Shown: positions 1 to 10,339 of the stretch, in pieces | How positions within the stretch are numbered: the first letter of the stretch is position 1 | Layout of the letters: each line of letters starts with the position of its first letter | Source: an uncultured Gammaproteobacteria bacterium | GTDB taxonomy: Bacteria > Pseudomonadota > Gammaproteobacteria > Steroidobacterales > Woeseiaceae | Direction: 5' to 3' | NCBI GenBank assembly: GCA_937899415.1 | Contig: CALBPI010000055.1 | Coordinates: 1 to 64,000 of the forward strand | Length of the DNA: 64,000 bases | Notes under the pieces: model-generated | What the model was told of the DNA's origin: nothing | What the model saw: the letters and a program-made list of their open reading frames with translations, nothing else | The model's database searches: none | Program-made: the position numbers and the translations under genes

Positions 1-169
1 CCCGCAACTTGTCGCCGCGAGTGTGTTGGGTCTCGTCGTACGCGACGTGTTTGAGGGCAAGGCCATCTTCGGCCTCGTCATAGGTGGCGTGCTCATGGTC
101 ATCGCGGGCGGTCTGGTCTTGCTCGTCGATCGTGATGCAGAACCGGTCGGCCTGGCGCAGCCCGCATGA
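1..169 (+). CDS. MFS sugar transporter, C-terminal end (partial)
   Basis: Only the last 55 codons are in the window, reading from base 2 to a TGA at 167-169. The peptide is hydrophobic, with a stretch containing KAIFGLVIGGVLMVIAGG and a short polar tail, which fits the last transmembrane helices of a major facilitator transporter. By recollection the PQLVAASVLG start resembles the SLC45-like bacterial sugar transporters that sit next to amylase and LacI genes. The stop overlaps the next start (ATGA), so it is probably translationally coupled to the amylase. The family call is inference from a short end. Confidence 0.6.
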   Translation, partial: PQLVAASVLGLVVRDVFEGKAIFGLVIGGVLMVIAGGLVLLVDRDAEPVGLAQPA

Positions 170-1824
170 TGCGACGCGCTACCTTTGTAGTCGCCGCGTG
201 CGCCGCCGCGCTCGCCGGCTGTCGAAACACCGAGCCTGCAACCGACCGTTTCGTTGGCACGGACCACCCGTTTGCCGCCGAGTCTGTTTACTTCGTCGTC
301 ACGGACCGCTTTGTCGATGGTGATTCGAGCAACAACTACCCGGAGCAGGGTGGCGAAAACCGGAGCTTTGATCGCCCGATCGTCAACCCGGACGGCCAGG
401 CTGCCAACCTCGGTTACCTGGGCGGCGACTTTGCCGGCATCGTGCAGAACGCCGACTACATCGCCGAGATGGGTTTCACGGCCTTATGGCTCACACCCAT
501 CGTCGATAACCCCGACGCTGCATTCACGGGCGGTGCCGAGGTCGGTCAGGAAGGTGCGTTCTTCACGGACAAAGGCAAGACGGGTTACCACGGCTACTGG
601 GGCGTCAATTTCTTTGCACTCGACGAGCATCTCGTATCACCCGGGCTCGATTTCCGCGCGCTGAGCACGCAGCTCGGCGACAAAGGCATCCGCGTCGTGC
701 TCGATGTCGTGTGCAACCACGGCGCGCCGTCGTTCGACTTGCCCGAGGACCTGCCCAAGTTCGGCGAGCTTTATGACCAGGACGGCACACTCGTGGCCGA
801 TCACATGAACACACATCCCGAAGCGCTTGATGACGCCGAGCCTTTGCATGCGTTTTTCAATCGTGAGACGGACATCGCGCAGCTCTCCGACTTCAATGAG
901 AACAATCCCGAGGTGCTCGACTACTTCGTGCGCGCGTATTCGTACTGGATCGATCAGGGCGCATCGGCGTTTCGGATCGACACGATCAAGCACATGCCCG
1001 ACGCCTACTGGGCCAAGTTCTCGGCCGAGATTCGTGAGCGCCACCCCGACTTCTTCATGTTCGCCGAGAGCTACAGCTTCGATGCCGCGGAGATTGCGCG
1101 CCACACCTGGCCCGAGAACGGCGCCATCAGCGTGCTCGATTTCCCCATGCAGTCGGCGATGTCTGACGTGTTCGGGCGCAAGCAGACAGGCTACGAACGA
1201 CTTGCCGGGGTCCTGCATCTCGACGACCAGCTCTATCAGAATCCCTACGAGCTCATGAGCTTCTACGACAACCACGACATGCGGCGGCTGGACGCCGATG
1301 CCAGTGGATTCATTGACGCGAACAACTGGCTGTTCACAGCGCGGGGGATCCCCGTGTTCTATTACGGTTCGGAAATTGGTTTCCGTGCCGGTCGGGGCGA
1401 GCATGGTGGCAACCGCGACTATTTCGGTGCGGATAACGTCGAACGTGCCAAGTCACATCCGATTCGCGAACAGCTCGTAAGGATTGCCAACGTGCGCCGC
1501 GAACACGTCGCGCTTCAGCGCGGTCTGCAACTCGGCCTCGAACTCGAGGGCGATCGCGCCGCGTTCCTGCGCGTGTACCAGGACGCGGGCACCTCGGAGA
1601 CGGCGCTCGTGTTACTCAACAAAGGTGATAGCGCGCAGGCGTTCGAGATCGACGCACGGGTCAGTGATCAGTCCTGGCGTGACGCGTTGGCAGAGGGTGG
1701 TTCGGTCACCGGCACCGTCACTGTGCCCGCACATGGCGTCCGTGTGCTGATCAGCGATGCGCCGATTCGGGATGCAGGTTTGCTGGAGGCGCTGCGCGCA
1801 TTGCAGTTGGCCGCGTCGCGCTAG
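166..1824 (+). CDS. GH13 alpha-amylase family lipoprotein
   Basis: Probable periplasmic or outer-membrane-anchored glycoside hydrolase of family 13 that cleaves alpha-glucans or maltooligosaccharides. Residues 1-19 form a lipoprotein signal ending in the lipobox LAGC (Cys19). The TIM-barrel motifs are all present: DVVCNH (region I), FRIDTIKH with nucleophile Asp272, FAES with acid/base Glu301, and YDNHD with the third carboxylate Asp371. A C-terminal beta domain follows from about residue 450. At 552 aa it is a normal length. It overlaps the transporter stop by 4 nt, and its 3' end overlaps the LacI gene by 4 nt. The context (transporter, LacI) supports a sugar-inducible starch/maltodextrin operon. 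Exact substrate is not decidable. Confidence 0.9.
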   Translation: MMRRATFVVAACAAALAGCRNTEPATDRFVGTDHPFAAESVYFVVTDRFVDGDSSNNYPEQGGENRSFDRPIVNPDGQAANLGYLGGDFAGIVQNADYIAEMGFTALWLTPIVDNPDAAFTGGAEVGQEGAFFTDKGKTGYHGYWGVNFFALDEHLVSPGLDFRALSTQLGDKGIRVVLDVVCNHGAPSFDLPEDLPKFGELYDQDGTLVADHMNTHPEALDDAEPLHAFFNRETDIAQLSDFNENNPEVLDYFVRAYSYWIDQGASAFRIDTIKHMPDAYWAKFSAEIRERHPDFFMFAESYSFDAAEIARHTWPENGAISVLDFPMQSAMSDVFGRKQTGYERLAGVLHLDDQLYQNPYELMSFYDNHDMRRLDADASGFIDANNWLFTARGIPVFYYGSEIGFRAGRGEHGGNRDYFGADNVERAKSHPIREQLVRIANVRREHVALQRGLQLGLELEGDRAAFLRVYQDAGTSETALVLLNKGDSAQAFEIDARVSDQSWRDALAEGGSVTGTVTVPAHGVRVLISDAPIRDAGLLEALRALQLAASR

Positions 1825-2906
1825 CGCGGGTGGCCGCCGCAGGAGCGGCGCACGACGAGTCGCGGTTCGATCAGCGCCGAGGCCACGGACCGCTCGTGGA
1901 TCAGGCCGATCAGGTTGTCCACAAGCATGGCGCCAGCGCGCAGTGTGTCCTGACGGATCGTTGTGAGCCCAGGGTTTACATAGGACGCCGCGGGAATATC
2001 GTCGAAGCCGACAAGACTGACATCCTCGGGCACATGCTTGCCCAGTTCCTGCAGCGCGCGTAATGCGCCAATCGCGATGAGGTCGGAACAGGTGACAATA
2101 GCGTCGAAATCGGCGCCGCCCAGCACCAGCGATTGCACGGCGATGTAGCCTGCGTTCTCGCTGTTCTCCGCATCGCGCTGCAACGAGGGGTCGGGCTCGA
2201 TGCCCGCCGTCTTGAGCGCGGCTTCGTAGCCAAAGTAACGCGCGCGGAATTCCGGGAAGCCCGGGCTGTTGTCGCCCAGAAAGGCGATGCGTTTGCGGCC
2301 CAGTGACAGCAGGTGTTCCGTTGACTGGCGCCCTCCCGACACGTTGTCGCAGCCCAGTGAGCGGCCATCATGCTGCTCGATCGTTGGGCCCCAGATCATG
2401 TAGTGGGCGCCGCCTTCGTCGAGGGCCCGCAGCTTCTCGCCGTAATTGAGGTAGTCGCCGTAGCCGAGCAGGATGATGCCGTCGGCACGATTACTGGCTT
2501 CGTAGCGGCCCTGCCAGTTGTTGCTGAGCTGCTGGAACGAGACGAGCAGGTCGTAGTCAGAGGCCGCGGCCGCTCGCGCGATACTGCCGAGCATGGAGAG
2601 AAAGAACGGGTTGATCTGCGACTCATCGGTGCTCGAGTCTTCGAACAGCAGCAGCGCAATGGTGTTGGAGTGCCGGCTGCGCAGACCCGCAGCATTTTTA
2701 TCGACGCGGTAGTTGAGCTCGCGAGCCACCTCCATTACACGCGCACGCGTCTCAGGCGTCACCTCGGGACTATTGCGAAGCGCACGGGAAACGGTCGCCT
2801 GCGAAACGCCGGCGGCGTGTGCAATATCTCGGGACGTTGGCTTGCCGCTCTTCAATGGACCCCCCCATGCGTTCGGCCCCGCAAATGTAGCGCCGGGGCG
2901 CAGCAT
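1821..2906 (-). CDS. LacI family transcriptional regulator
   Basis: DNA-binding repressor with an N-terminal LacI helix-turn-helix (TSRDIAHAAGVSQATVSRAL), followed by the hinge region and a periplasmic-binding-protein-like sensor domain (IALLLFEDSS..., VGFDDIPAASYVNPGLTTIRQD). The ATG at 2906 gives 361 aa; a TTG at about 2860, closer to the HTH, is an alternative. A longer upstream extension is Arg/Trp-rich and unlike the family, so I left it out. It converges on the amylase gene with a 4-nt overlap and probably represses the transporter/amylase unit in answer to a sugar. No clear CG-centred operator was found within the window, and the promoter of the sugar operon lies outside it. Confidence 0.88.
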   Translation of the reverse strand: MLRPGATFAGPNAWGGPLKSGKPTSRDIAHAAGVSQATVSRALRNSPEVTPETRARVMEVARELNYRVDKNAAGLRSRHSNTIALLLFEDSSTDESQINPFFLSMLGSIARAAAASDYDLLVSFQQLSNNWQGRYEASNRADGIILLGYGDYLNYGEKLRALDEGGAHYMIWGPTIEQHDGRSLGCDNVSGGRQSTEHLLSLGRKRIAFLGDNSPGFPEFRARYFGYEAALKTAGIEPDPSLQRDAENSENAGYIAVQSLVLGGADFDAIVTCSDLIAIGALRALQELGKHVPEDVSLVGFDDIPAASYVNPGLTTIRQDTLRAGAMLVDNLIGLIHERSVASALIEPRLVVRRSCGGHPR

Positions 2907-3082
2907 TTTGAACCATCGTCGTCCGGAAACCTTCACAAAACGTAAACAAATCCGGGGCAGCTGGCACCAAGAGCGCCACCACCTCGCGCTCAGGCTTGCA
3001 TTGCCAGAGTCGTCCGGCTCTAATTTTGGCTCCCGCGCGGCACTGCTGGTCGCCGGGCAACGCGCGGCAAGAGGGGACCAGC

Positions 3083-4186
3083 GTGATTCCATACAGAGAC
3101 CTGTTCGGGCCGGGCCCGTCGAACGTGCCCGACGCGGTGCTTATTGCGCTTGCGCAGCCCACGATTGGTCATCTTGACCCTGTATTTCTGGAGGTCATGG
3201 ACGATGTGGTTGCGGATTTGCGCACCTGCTTCATGACCGAGAATCCCGTGACTTTTGTGATGTCGGCGCCCGGGTCGATCGGCATGGAAGCGTCGTTCGT
3301 GAACACGGTTGAACCCGGTGACAAGGTCATCATTTGCATCAACGGTGTGTTTGGCGGCCGCATGCAGAGCATCTGCGAGCGCATCGGTGCCGAGGTCATC
3401 ACCGTTGAGGACGAGTGGGGCACCCCTGTTGACCCCGAAAAACTCTCAGATGCGCTGAAAGCGAACCCGGACACGGCCGTCGTCGCGTTCGTTCACGCCG
3501 AGACCAGCACAGGTGTGCGGTCCGACGCCAAGACGCTGGCGGCGCTCGCCAAAGATGCGGGTTGCCTCGTGATCGCCGACACCGTGACCTCGCTGAGCGG
3601 CGTCGAATTGCGTGTCGATGAGTGGCAACTCGATGTGGTGTATTCGGGCAGCCAGAAGTGCCTGAGCTGCGTGCCAGGCCTGGCCCCGATCACGTTTTCG
3701 CCTGCAGCCATCGAAAAGGCCTCGCAGCGCAAATCGCAGGTGCCGAGCTGGTTCTGCGACACCAATCTGCTTGCGCCTTACTACATGGATGGTGAGTCCA
3801 AGCGCGCCTACCACCACACGGCACCCGTCAACTCGCTGTTTGCGATGCGCGAAGCACTGCGCCTGGCTGTCGACGAAGGCTTGCCGGCGCGCTGGGCGCG
3901 GCACACCAACGCGGCGGAGCAGCTCTGGAAGCGTCTCGAAGCCGCGGATCTGTCGCTGCCCGTCGCACTCGAACATCGCCTGGCACCGCTCACCGTCGTG
4001 TCGATTCCTTCCAACGTCAACGACGCGGCCGTGCGCGAGCGGCTGCTGCAAACGCGCAGCATCGAGATCGGTGCGGGGCTTGGCAAATTCGCGGGCAACG
4101 CCTGGCGCATTGGCCTTATGGGTGCCAACGCCGCCATTGAACGCGCTGACTTCATCGCCGACGCCCTGATTGAATCGCTGGGCTAA
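3083..4186 (+). CDS. Class V PLP-dependent aminotransferase (alanine-glyoxylate type)
   Basis: Fold-type I PLP enzyme related to alanine-glyoxylate and serine-glyoxylate aminotransferases. Visible hallmarks are the N-terminal FGPGPSNVPDAVL, GHLDPVF, the Asp of IADTVTSLSG that contacts the pyridine nitrogen, and the Schiff-base Lys in YSGSQKCLSC. The GTG at 3083 follows a clear GAGGGGA ribosome site and begins exactly at the conserved N-terminus (367 aa); an upstream ATG at 2996 would add a non-homologous leader. Its stop is directly adjacent to the hexR stop (convergent, no gap). The likely role is glyoxylate/serine/alanine interconversion; the donor cannot be assigned by sequence alone. Confidence 0.85.
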   Translation: MIPYRDLFGPGPSNVPDAVLIALAQPTIGHLDPVFLEVMDDVVADLRTCFMTENPVTFVMSAPGSIGMEASFVNTVEPGDKVIICINGVFGGRMQSICERIGAEVITVEDEWGTPVDPEKLSDALKANPDTAVVAFVHAETSTGVRSDAKTLAALAKDAGCLVIADTVTSLSGVELRVDEWQLDVVYSGSQKCLSCVPGLAPITFSPAAIEKASQRKSQVPSWFCDTNLLAPYYMDGESKRAYHHTAPVNSLFAMREALRLAVDEGLPARWARHTNAAEQLWKRLEAADLSLPVALEHRLAPLTVVSIPSNVNDAAVRERLLQTRSIEIGAGLGKFAGNAWRIGLMGANAAIERADFIADALIESLG

Positions 4187-5017
4187 TCAGCCCTTAGCGC
4201 GCGTCAGCGCCGCCTTGCTCGCGTCGAGGTAGTCGAGCGCTGCGCTGCCCGCGCGGATGGCCGTACAAATCTGCAGCACGTCGAGCATGGCGAGTTGCGC
4301 GAGTCGGGAGCTCATCGGGGTGTACAGGGCCGTGTCTTCATCGACATCAATGAGCAGGGGCGTTTGCGCAGCCTGCGCGAGACGCGAACCCGGCGAGGTG
4401 AGCGCGATCGTTGCGGCGCCCGCGCGCACGGCATCCCCAACAGCGGAAACTACCGCCGACGACTCGCCCGTTTTAGAGATGGCGACGAACGCGGTGTCGG
4501 CCGCGCTGACGGCGGCCGCCTGGCGAATGCTCGGTTCGTCGCAAAATGCCGCGCAGGCGAGGCCCAGGCGAAAAAACTTGTTCTGTGCATCGAGCGCCAC
4601 GCTCGCAGAGGCACCGACGCCCACGAATGCGATGCGGCTGGCCTGGGCCAGCGCATCCGCAGCCTGGTCCAGTCGGTCGCCGTCAACGGCCTGCTGCACC
4701 CGGCGCAACTCGCGGATACTCGCACCGATCACTTTGTCGGCAACGGTCGTGGTGGCGTCCTCGGCGGCCACCTCGGCGTGCAGTACTTCGCCGCGCGTGG
4801 CCAGGTACCCGGCCAGGCGTAAACGCATGTCCCGAAATCCTGTCGCGCCGACGCTGCGGCAGAACCGAACAACCGTGGGTTCACTGACACCGGCATTCTC
4901 GGCGAGCGTTGCCAGCCGCAGGTCGCCGAGTCGATCGGGGTGTGCGAGCAACCAGTCAGCGACAGCCATTTCGGCCGGCGACAGTCGATCACGGAGCTGG
5001 TTGATTCGGTCGAGCAT
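4187..5017 (-). CDS. hexR: HexR, RpiR-family regulator of central sugar metabolism
   Basis: RpiR-type regulator: N-terminal HTH (ATLAENAGVSEPTVVRFCRS) and a C-terminal SIS sugar-phosphate domain (FVGVGASASVALDAQNKFFR, ISKTGESSAVV, DTALYTPMSSRLAQLAMLDVL). The alignment in memory with E. coli HexR is co-linear over the full 276 aa. The family senses KDPG and binds TGTA(R)...TACA palindromes. Such a palindrome overlaps its own start codon here (5017-5031), predicting autoregulation. A TAG lies in frame four codons before the ATG and no ribosome site is visible, so the ATG at 5017 is the first possible start and the mRNA may be leaderless. It is divergent from zwf-pgl-edd-eda, its expected regulon. 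Confidence 0.93.
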   Translation of the reverse strand: MLDRINQLRDRLSPAEMAVADWLLAHPDRLGDLRLATLAENAGVSEPTVVRFCRSVGATGFRDMRLRLAGYLATRGEVLHAEVAAEDATTTVADKVIGASIRELRRVQQAVDGDRLDQAADALAQASRIAFVGVGASASVALDAQNKFFRLGLACAAFCDEPSIRQAAAVSAADTAFVAISKTGESSAVVSAVGDAVRAGAATIALTSPGSRLAQAAQTPLLIDVDEDTALYTPMSSRLAQLAMLDVLQICTAIRAGSAALDYLDASKAALTRAKG

Positions 5018-5031
5018 GTAGAAATACTACA
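5017..5031. promoter_or_regulatory. HexR operator candidate 1 (perfect TGTAG-N5-CTACA dyad)
   Basis: The 15-mer TGTAGAAATACTACA is a perfect inverted repeat of five bases around a 5-nt centre and matches the enterobacterial/Shewanella HexR consensus form TGTARNNNNNYTACA. It covers the hexR start codon, so bound HexR would block its own transcription or initiation. Confidence 0.8.
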
Positions 5032-5079
5032 TGAATTCGATTGCAAATCCGGTCAAAAACCCTCGAATATCCTAATTTA

Positions 5080-5094
5080 TGTAGTAAAATTTCG
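5080..5094. promoter_or_regulatory. HexR operator candidate 2 (half-matched) over a zwf promoter -10
   Basis: TGTAGTAAAATTTCG matches the left half and AT-rich centre of a HexR site, but the right half is degraded (TTCG instead of TACA). It covers TAAAAT at 5085-5090, the best -10 candidate for zwf, about 45 nt before the ATG. Occupancy would repress the Entner-Doudoroff operon. Confidence 0.5.
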
Positions 5095-5133
5095 TAGTCA
5101 GACGGCAAGCCGTCACCTCAGGGACCCTTACGC

Positions 5134-6621
5134 ATGGCGCAGTTCATTCCCGTTGACCCGTTCGACCTCGTGATCTTTGGTGGCACGGGCGACCTATCGA
5201 AACGCAAGCTCCTGCCTGCGCTGTTCCACCGTGACAGCGACGGCCAGTTCCCGCCCGGAAGCCGGATCATCGGTGCATCGCGCAGTCAGCTCTCCAACGA
5301 GGCGTTTGTTGCGCTCGTGCGCGAGGCGCTCGAGACGCACCTGTCTAAAGGCGCGCTTGACGACGAGGTCTGGCAACGCTTTTCAGCGCGGCTGAGTTAC
5401 CACGCACTCGACATCACGACGCCCGACGGCTGGCCAGAACTCGTGGCGGCGCTCAACGACGCGCCTGGGGATGCCGAAGGCGAATCCCGGTGCCGTGTGT
5501 TTTACATGGCGACCGCACCGCGTTTGTTCGGTGAGACGGCGCATCGACTGTCAGAAATCGGCGCTATCGATTCCGGTGCGCGCATCGTGCTCGAGAAACC
5601 CGTCGGCAGCGATCGCGAGAGTGCGCGCGCCATCAATGACGCCGTCGGTCAGTGCTTCGAAGAGGGCAACATCTTTCGCATCGACCACTACCTGGGTAAG
5701 GAAACGGTGCAGAACCTGTTGGCGCTGCGTTTTGCCAACGCGCTGCTCGCGCCGCTCTGGAACCGAACCCACATCGATCACGTGCAGATCACGGTCTCCG
5801 AAAATCTTGGTGCCGGAAATCGCGCGCAGTACTACAACCACAGCGGTGCGCTGCGCGACATGGTGCAAAACCACCTGTTGCAGCTGTTGTGTCTCGTGGC
5901 GATGGAGCCACCGCAGAGCATGCACCACGACGACATCCGCAACGAAAAGATCAAAGTGCTCAAGGCGCTGCGGCCCAGTGACCCGGCAACGGTCGACCGC
6001 GTGACGGTACGCGGCCAGTACGCCGCGGGCGCGATCGACGGCGAAGCGGTTCCCGGTTACGCCGACGAGCTGGGTGAGACCAGCGATATCGAGACCTTCG
6101 TGGCCGTTCGCGCCGACATCGATAACTGGCGCTGGAACGACACGCCCTTCTACCTGCGCACGGGCAAGCGCCTGCCGCGCAAGGCGTCTGAAATCGTGAT
6201 CCAGTTCAGCGGTGTGGCGCACTCGATTTTCCCGCAGGACGCGGGTGGCCTCGAGGCGAATCGCCTCGTCATTCGCCTGCAGCCCAACGAAGGCATGAAG
6301 CTCACGATGGTGACCAAGGAGCCCGGCCCCGGCGGCTTCAAGCTGCGCTCGCTGCCGCTCAACCTGAGCTTCAACGAGACCTACCAGGTGCGTTACCCCG
6401 ACGCCTATGAACGCCTGCTCATGGAGGTGCTGCGGGGCAACCCGGCGCTGTTCATGCGTCGCGACGAAGTGGACGCGGCCTGGGCCTGGATTGACGGGAT
6501 CATTGCCTCCTGGCAAGAGGCGGGCACGAGTGCCCTGCCGTATCAGGCGGGCACCTGGGGTCCGACGGCCTCGGCGTTGCTGCTCGATCGTGACGGGCGT
6601 GAGTGGTACCAGGAACCATGA
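5134..6621 (+). CDS. zwf: Glucose-6-phosphate dehydrogenase
   Basis: Oxidises glucose 6-phosphate to 6-phosphogluconolactone and makes NAD(P)H, the first step of the oxidative route into the Entner-Doudoroff pathway. It shows the dinucleotide motif IFGGTGDLSKRKLLPAL at the N-terminus, the active-site signature RIDHYLGKE, and the conserved C-terminal FYLRTGKRLP. Its 495 aa is the family length. The ATG at 5134 follows CAGGGA at a workable distance. It is the first gene of a four-gene operon; its stop overlaps the pgl start as ATGA. HexR-type sites lie just upstream. Confidence 0.97.
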   Translation: MAQFIPVDPFDLVIFGGTGDLSKRKLLPALFHRDSDGQFPPGSRIIGASRSQLSNEAFVALVREALETHLSKGALDDEVWQRFSARLSYHALDITTPDGWPELVAALNDAPGDAEGESRCRVFYMATAPRLFGETAHRLSEIGAIDSGARIVLEKPVGSDRESARAINDAVGQCFEEGNIFRIDHYLGKETVQNLLALRFANALLAPLWNRTHIDHVQITVSENLGAGNRAQYYNHSGALRDMVQNHLLQLLCLVAMEPPQSMHHDDIRNEKIKVLKALRPSDPATVDRVTVRGQYAAGAIDGEAVPGYADELGETSDIETFVAVRADIDNWRWNDTPFYLRTGKRLPRKASEIVIQFSGVAHSIFPQDAGGLEANRLVIRLQPNEGMKLTMVTKEPGPGGFKLRSLPLNLSFNETYQVRYPDAYERLLMEVLRGNPALFMRRDEVDAAWAWIDGIIASWQEAGTSALPYQAGTWGPTASALLLDRDGREWYQEP

Positions 6622-7313
6622 GCCAGTTCATCCAGCAGTTCTTCGATTCGCGTGAGCGCGCGGCCATTGCACTGGCGGATGCGATCGCGGCTCAGTTGCG
6701 TGCGGCCATTACCGAGCGCGGTCACGCCACGCTCGTTGCCAGCGGCGGCAGCTCGCCGCTGGCCGCATTCCGCGCGTTGTCAGCGAGGGACATCGACTGG
6801 TCCAAAGTCACCGTGTTGCCGTCCGACGAACGTTGGGTGCCGGAGACCAACAGCGCCAGTAACGGCGGCATGCTCGACCGCGAGCTGCGGCGCAATGCTG
6901 CGGCAAAAGCGCAACGTGTCAGCCTGTTCGCCGAGGGGCTCGAGGGCGCCGAGGCGGTGGCCGCCATTGACGCCCGGCTCAAGGCGTTGCCACGACCGTT
7001 CGACGTTGTGTTGCTCGGCATGGGCGGCGACGGGCACACGGCGTCGCTGTTTCCCGATGACCCCGATATCGAAGCGCAGCTGGCGAGCCGCGACGATGTC
7101 GTTTTTGCGCGCCCACCAAGCCAGGATGTGGCGCGTCTGAGCCTGACCCCGCGTGCCTTGCTTGATGCGCATCATATCGCGCTGCTGTTCTTTGGCCAGG
7201 ACAAGGCCGAGGTCTTTGCGCAGGCATCGGCGGGCGGCGAGCTCGCGGAGTTGCCCGTGCGCGTCGTGCTGCGCCAGCAAATCGTGCCCGTCACCACCTA
7301 CCACGCCCTGTAG
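6618..7313 (+). CDS. pgl: 6-phosphogluconolactonase
   Basis: DevB-type lactonase that hydrolyses 6-phosphogluconolactone to 6-phosphogluconate. Visible family motifs are [12 protein letters not shown], the DERWVP segment and [16 protein letters not shown]. The ATG at 6618 overlaps the zwf stop (ATGA) and follows a CCAGGA ribosome site, so I prefer it to the GTG five codons upstream (231 aa). It sits between zwf and edd, as expected for the pathway. Confidence 0.95.
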   Translation: MSQFIQQFFDSRERAAIALADAIAAQLRAAITERGHATLVASGGSSPLAAFRALSARDIDWSKVTVLPSDERWVPETNSASNGGMLDRELRRNAAAKAQRVSLFAEGLEGAEAVAAIDARLKALPRPFDVVLLGMGGDGHTASLFPDDPDIEAQLASRDDVVFARPPSQDVARLSLTPRALLDAHHIALLFFGQDKAEVFAQASAGGELAELPVRVVLRQQIVPVTTYHAL

Positions 7314-7323
7314 AGGAAGGACG

Positions 7324-9187
<1,864 letters not shown>

Positions 9188-9195
<8 letters not shown>

Positions 9196-9823
9196 TATCC
9201 ACGCAATGATGGCGACGTCGCCCGTGATCCCGGTCGTGGCCGTGCCCGAGGGCGCCGATGCCGTGGCGCTGGGTCGCGCACTCGCCGATGGTGGCGTTGG
9301 CATCATCGAGGTCACGCTGCGCACGCCCGGCGCCGTTGATGCGATTGCGGCGCTGGCCCGCGACGGCGCGTTGGCCGTCGGCGCGGGAACAGTGTGGCGC
9401 GAAGACCAGGCGCGCGCCGTTGTCGCTGCGGGCGCTGAGTTCATTGTGACGCCAGGCCGTTCACTGCCGGTCTGGGAGGTCTGCAGGGATACGGGCGTGC
9501 CATTGCTGCCTGGCGCGCAGACCACGAGCGAGATCGCCGACTGGGTCGCGCACGGTCTCGAAGCCGTGAAGTTCTTCCCGGCGCAGTACGCGGGCGGTAT
9601 CGATGCGCTGAAGTCGTTCGCGGCCGTGTTCGCCGGCCTCAAGTTCTGCCCGACAGGCGGCGTCAGTGCGGGCAACCTTGCCGACTACCTGGCCGTGCCA
9701 GCCGTGGCGTGCGTCGGTGGCTCCTGGCTGACGCCGGCCGACGATATTGCTGCCGGCAACTGGTCTGCCATCACGGGACGTTGCCGAGAGGCTTTGGAGC
9801 TTGCCTCGGGAGCACGCGGCTGA
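9188..9823 (+). CDS. eda: KDPG aldolase (2-dehydro-3-deoxyphosphogluconate aldolase)
   Basis: Class I aldolase that splits KDPG into pyruvate and glyceraldehyde 3-phosphate. The catalytic Glu lies in [10 protein letters not shown], the Schiff-base Lys in [10 protein letters not shown], and [10 protein letters not shown] is the phosphate-binding region. The ATG at 9188 overlaps the end of edd by 8 nt and gives 211 aa, the normal size. This closes the zwf-pgl-edd-eda unit. A glucokinase gene, often found between edd and eda in other gammaproteobacteria, is missing here. Confidence 0.96.
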
Positions 9824-9877
9824 AATCTTTTTGGCCGCGCCCGGGTCAGCTCGCGGGACACTCATTGGAGCAAAACC

Positions 9878-10339
9878 ATGACCCGCACAATCATTGCACT
9901 GCGCAGTCTTGCAGCGATCTTCCTGTTAAGCCTTTCGGCGGTTGCCGCTGCCGACAAAGACCCTGTCTACACGGGCGTCTTCTCGAAGAACGCCCTCAAG
10001 GGCTACGACGCAGTGGCCTATTTCGAGGCTGGTGAGCCGCGCAAGGGCGACGCCGACTACGCATTCGACTGGCAGGGCGCGCGCTGGCTGTTCGAGAGCG
10101 CCGAGAACCGAGACACCTTTGCCGCAAACCCGGAGCGCTTCGCACCCCAGTACGGCGGCTACTGCGCCTGGGCGGTATCCCAGGGCTACACGGCGAGCGG
10201 CGACCCGACCGTCTGGGCCATCGTCGACGACAAGCTCTACATCAACTACAACAAAAAGATTGGCGAGCGCTGGTCCGTCGATCCCAAGGGCTTCATCGTC
10301 CTGGCCGACGGCAACTGGCCGAAGGTGCTCAGCGACTAA
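9878..10339 (+). CDS. YHS domain-containing exported protein
   Basis: A 153-aa protein with an N-terminal signal peptide (hydrophobic residues about 7-23, cleavage near AVAAADK) and a YHS domain containing GYDAVAYFEAG, ARWLFESAENRDTFAANPE and YGGYCAWAVSQGY. YHS domains are suspected metal-binding or redox modules, but the molecular function of this subgroup is unknown. It lies 54 nt after eda on the same strand with its own AUG context and might be co-transcribed. The 3' end overlaps the convergent histidine kinase gene by 4 nt. Confidence 0.82.
   Translation: MTRTIIALRSLAAIFLLSLSAVAAADKDPVYTGVFSKNALKGYDAVAYFEAGEPRKGDADYAFDWQGARWLFESAENRDTFAANPERFAPQYGGYCAWAVSQGYTASGDPTVWAIVDDKLYINYNKKIGERWSVDPKGFIVLADGNWPKVLSD

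Noticed and set aside
637-1404. Long antisense frame inside the amylase gene
   Set aside because: It is the complement of a well-supported gene; high GC with regular codon bias creates such shadows, and no ribosome site or homology is seen.
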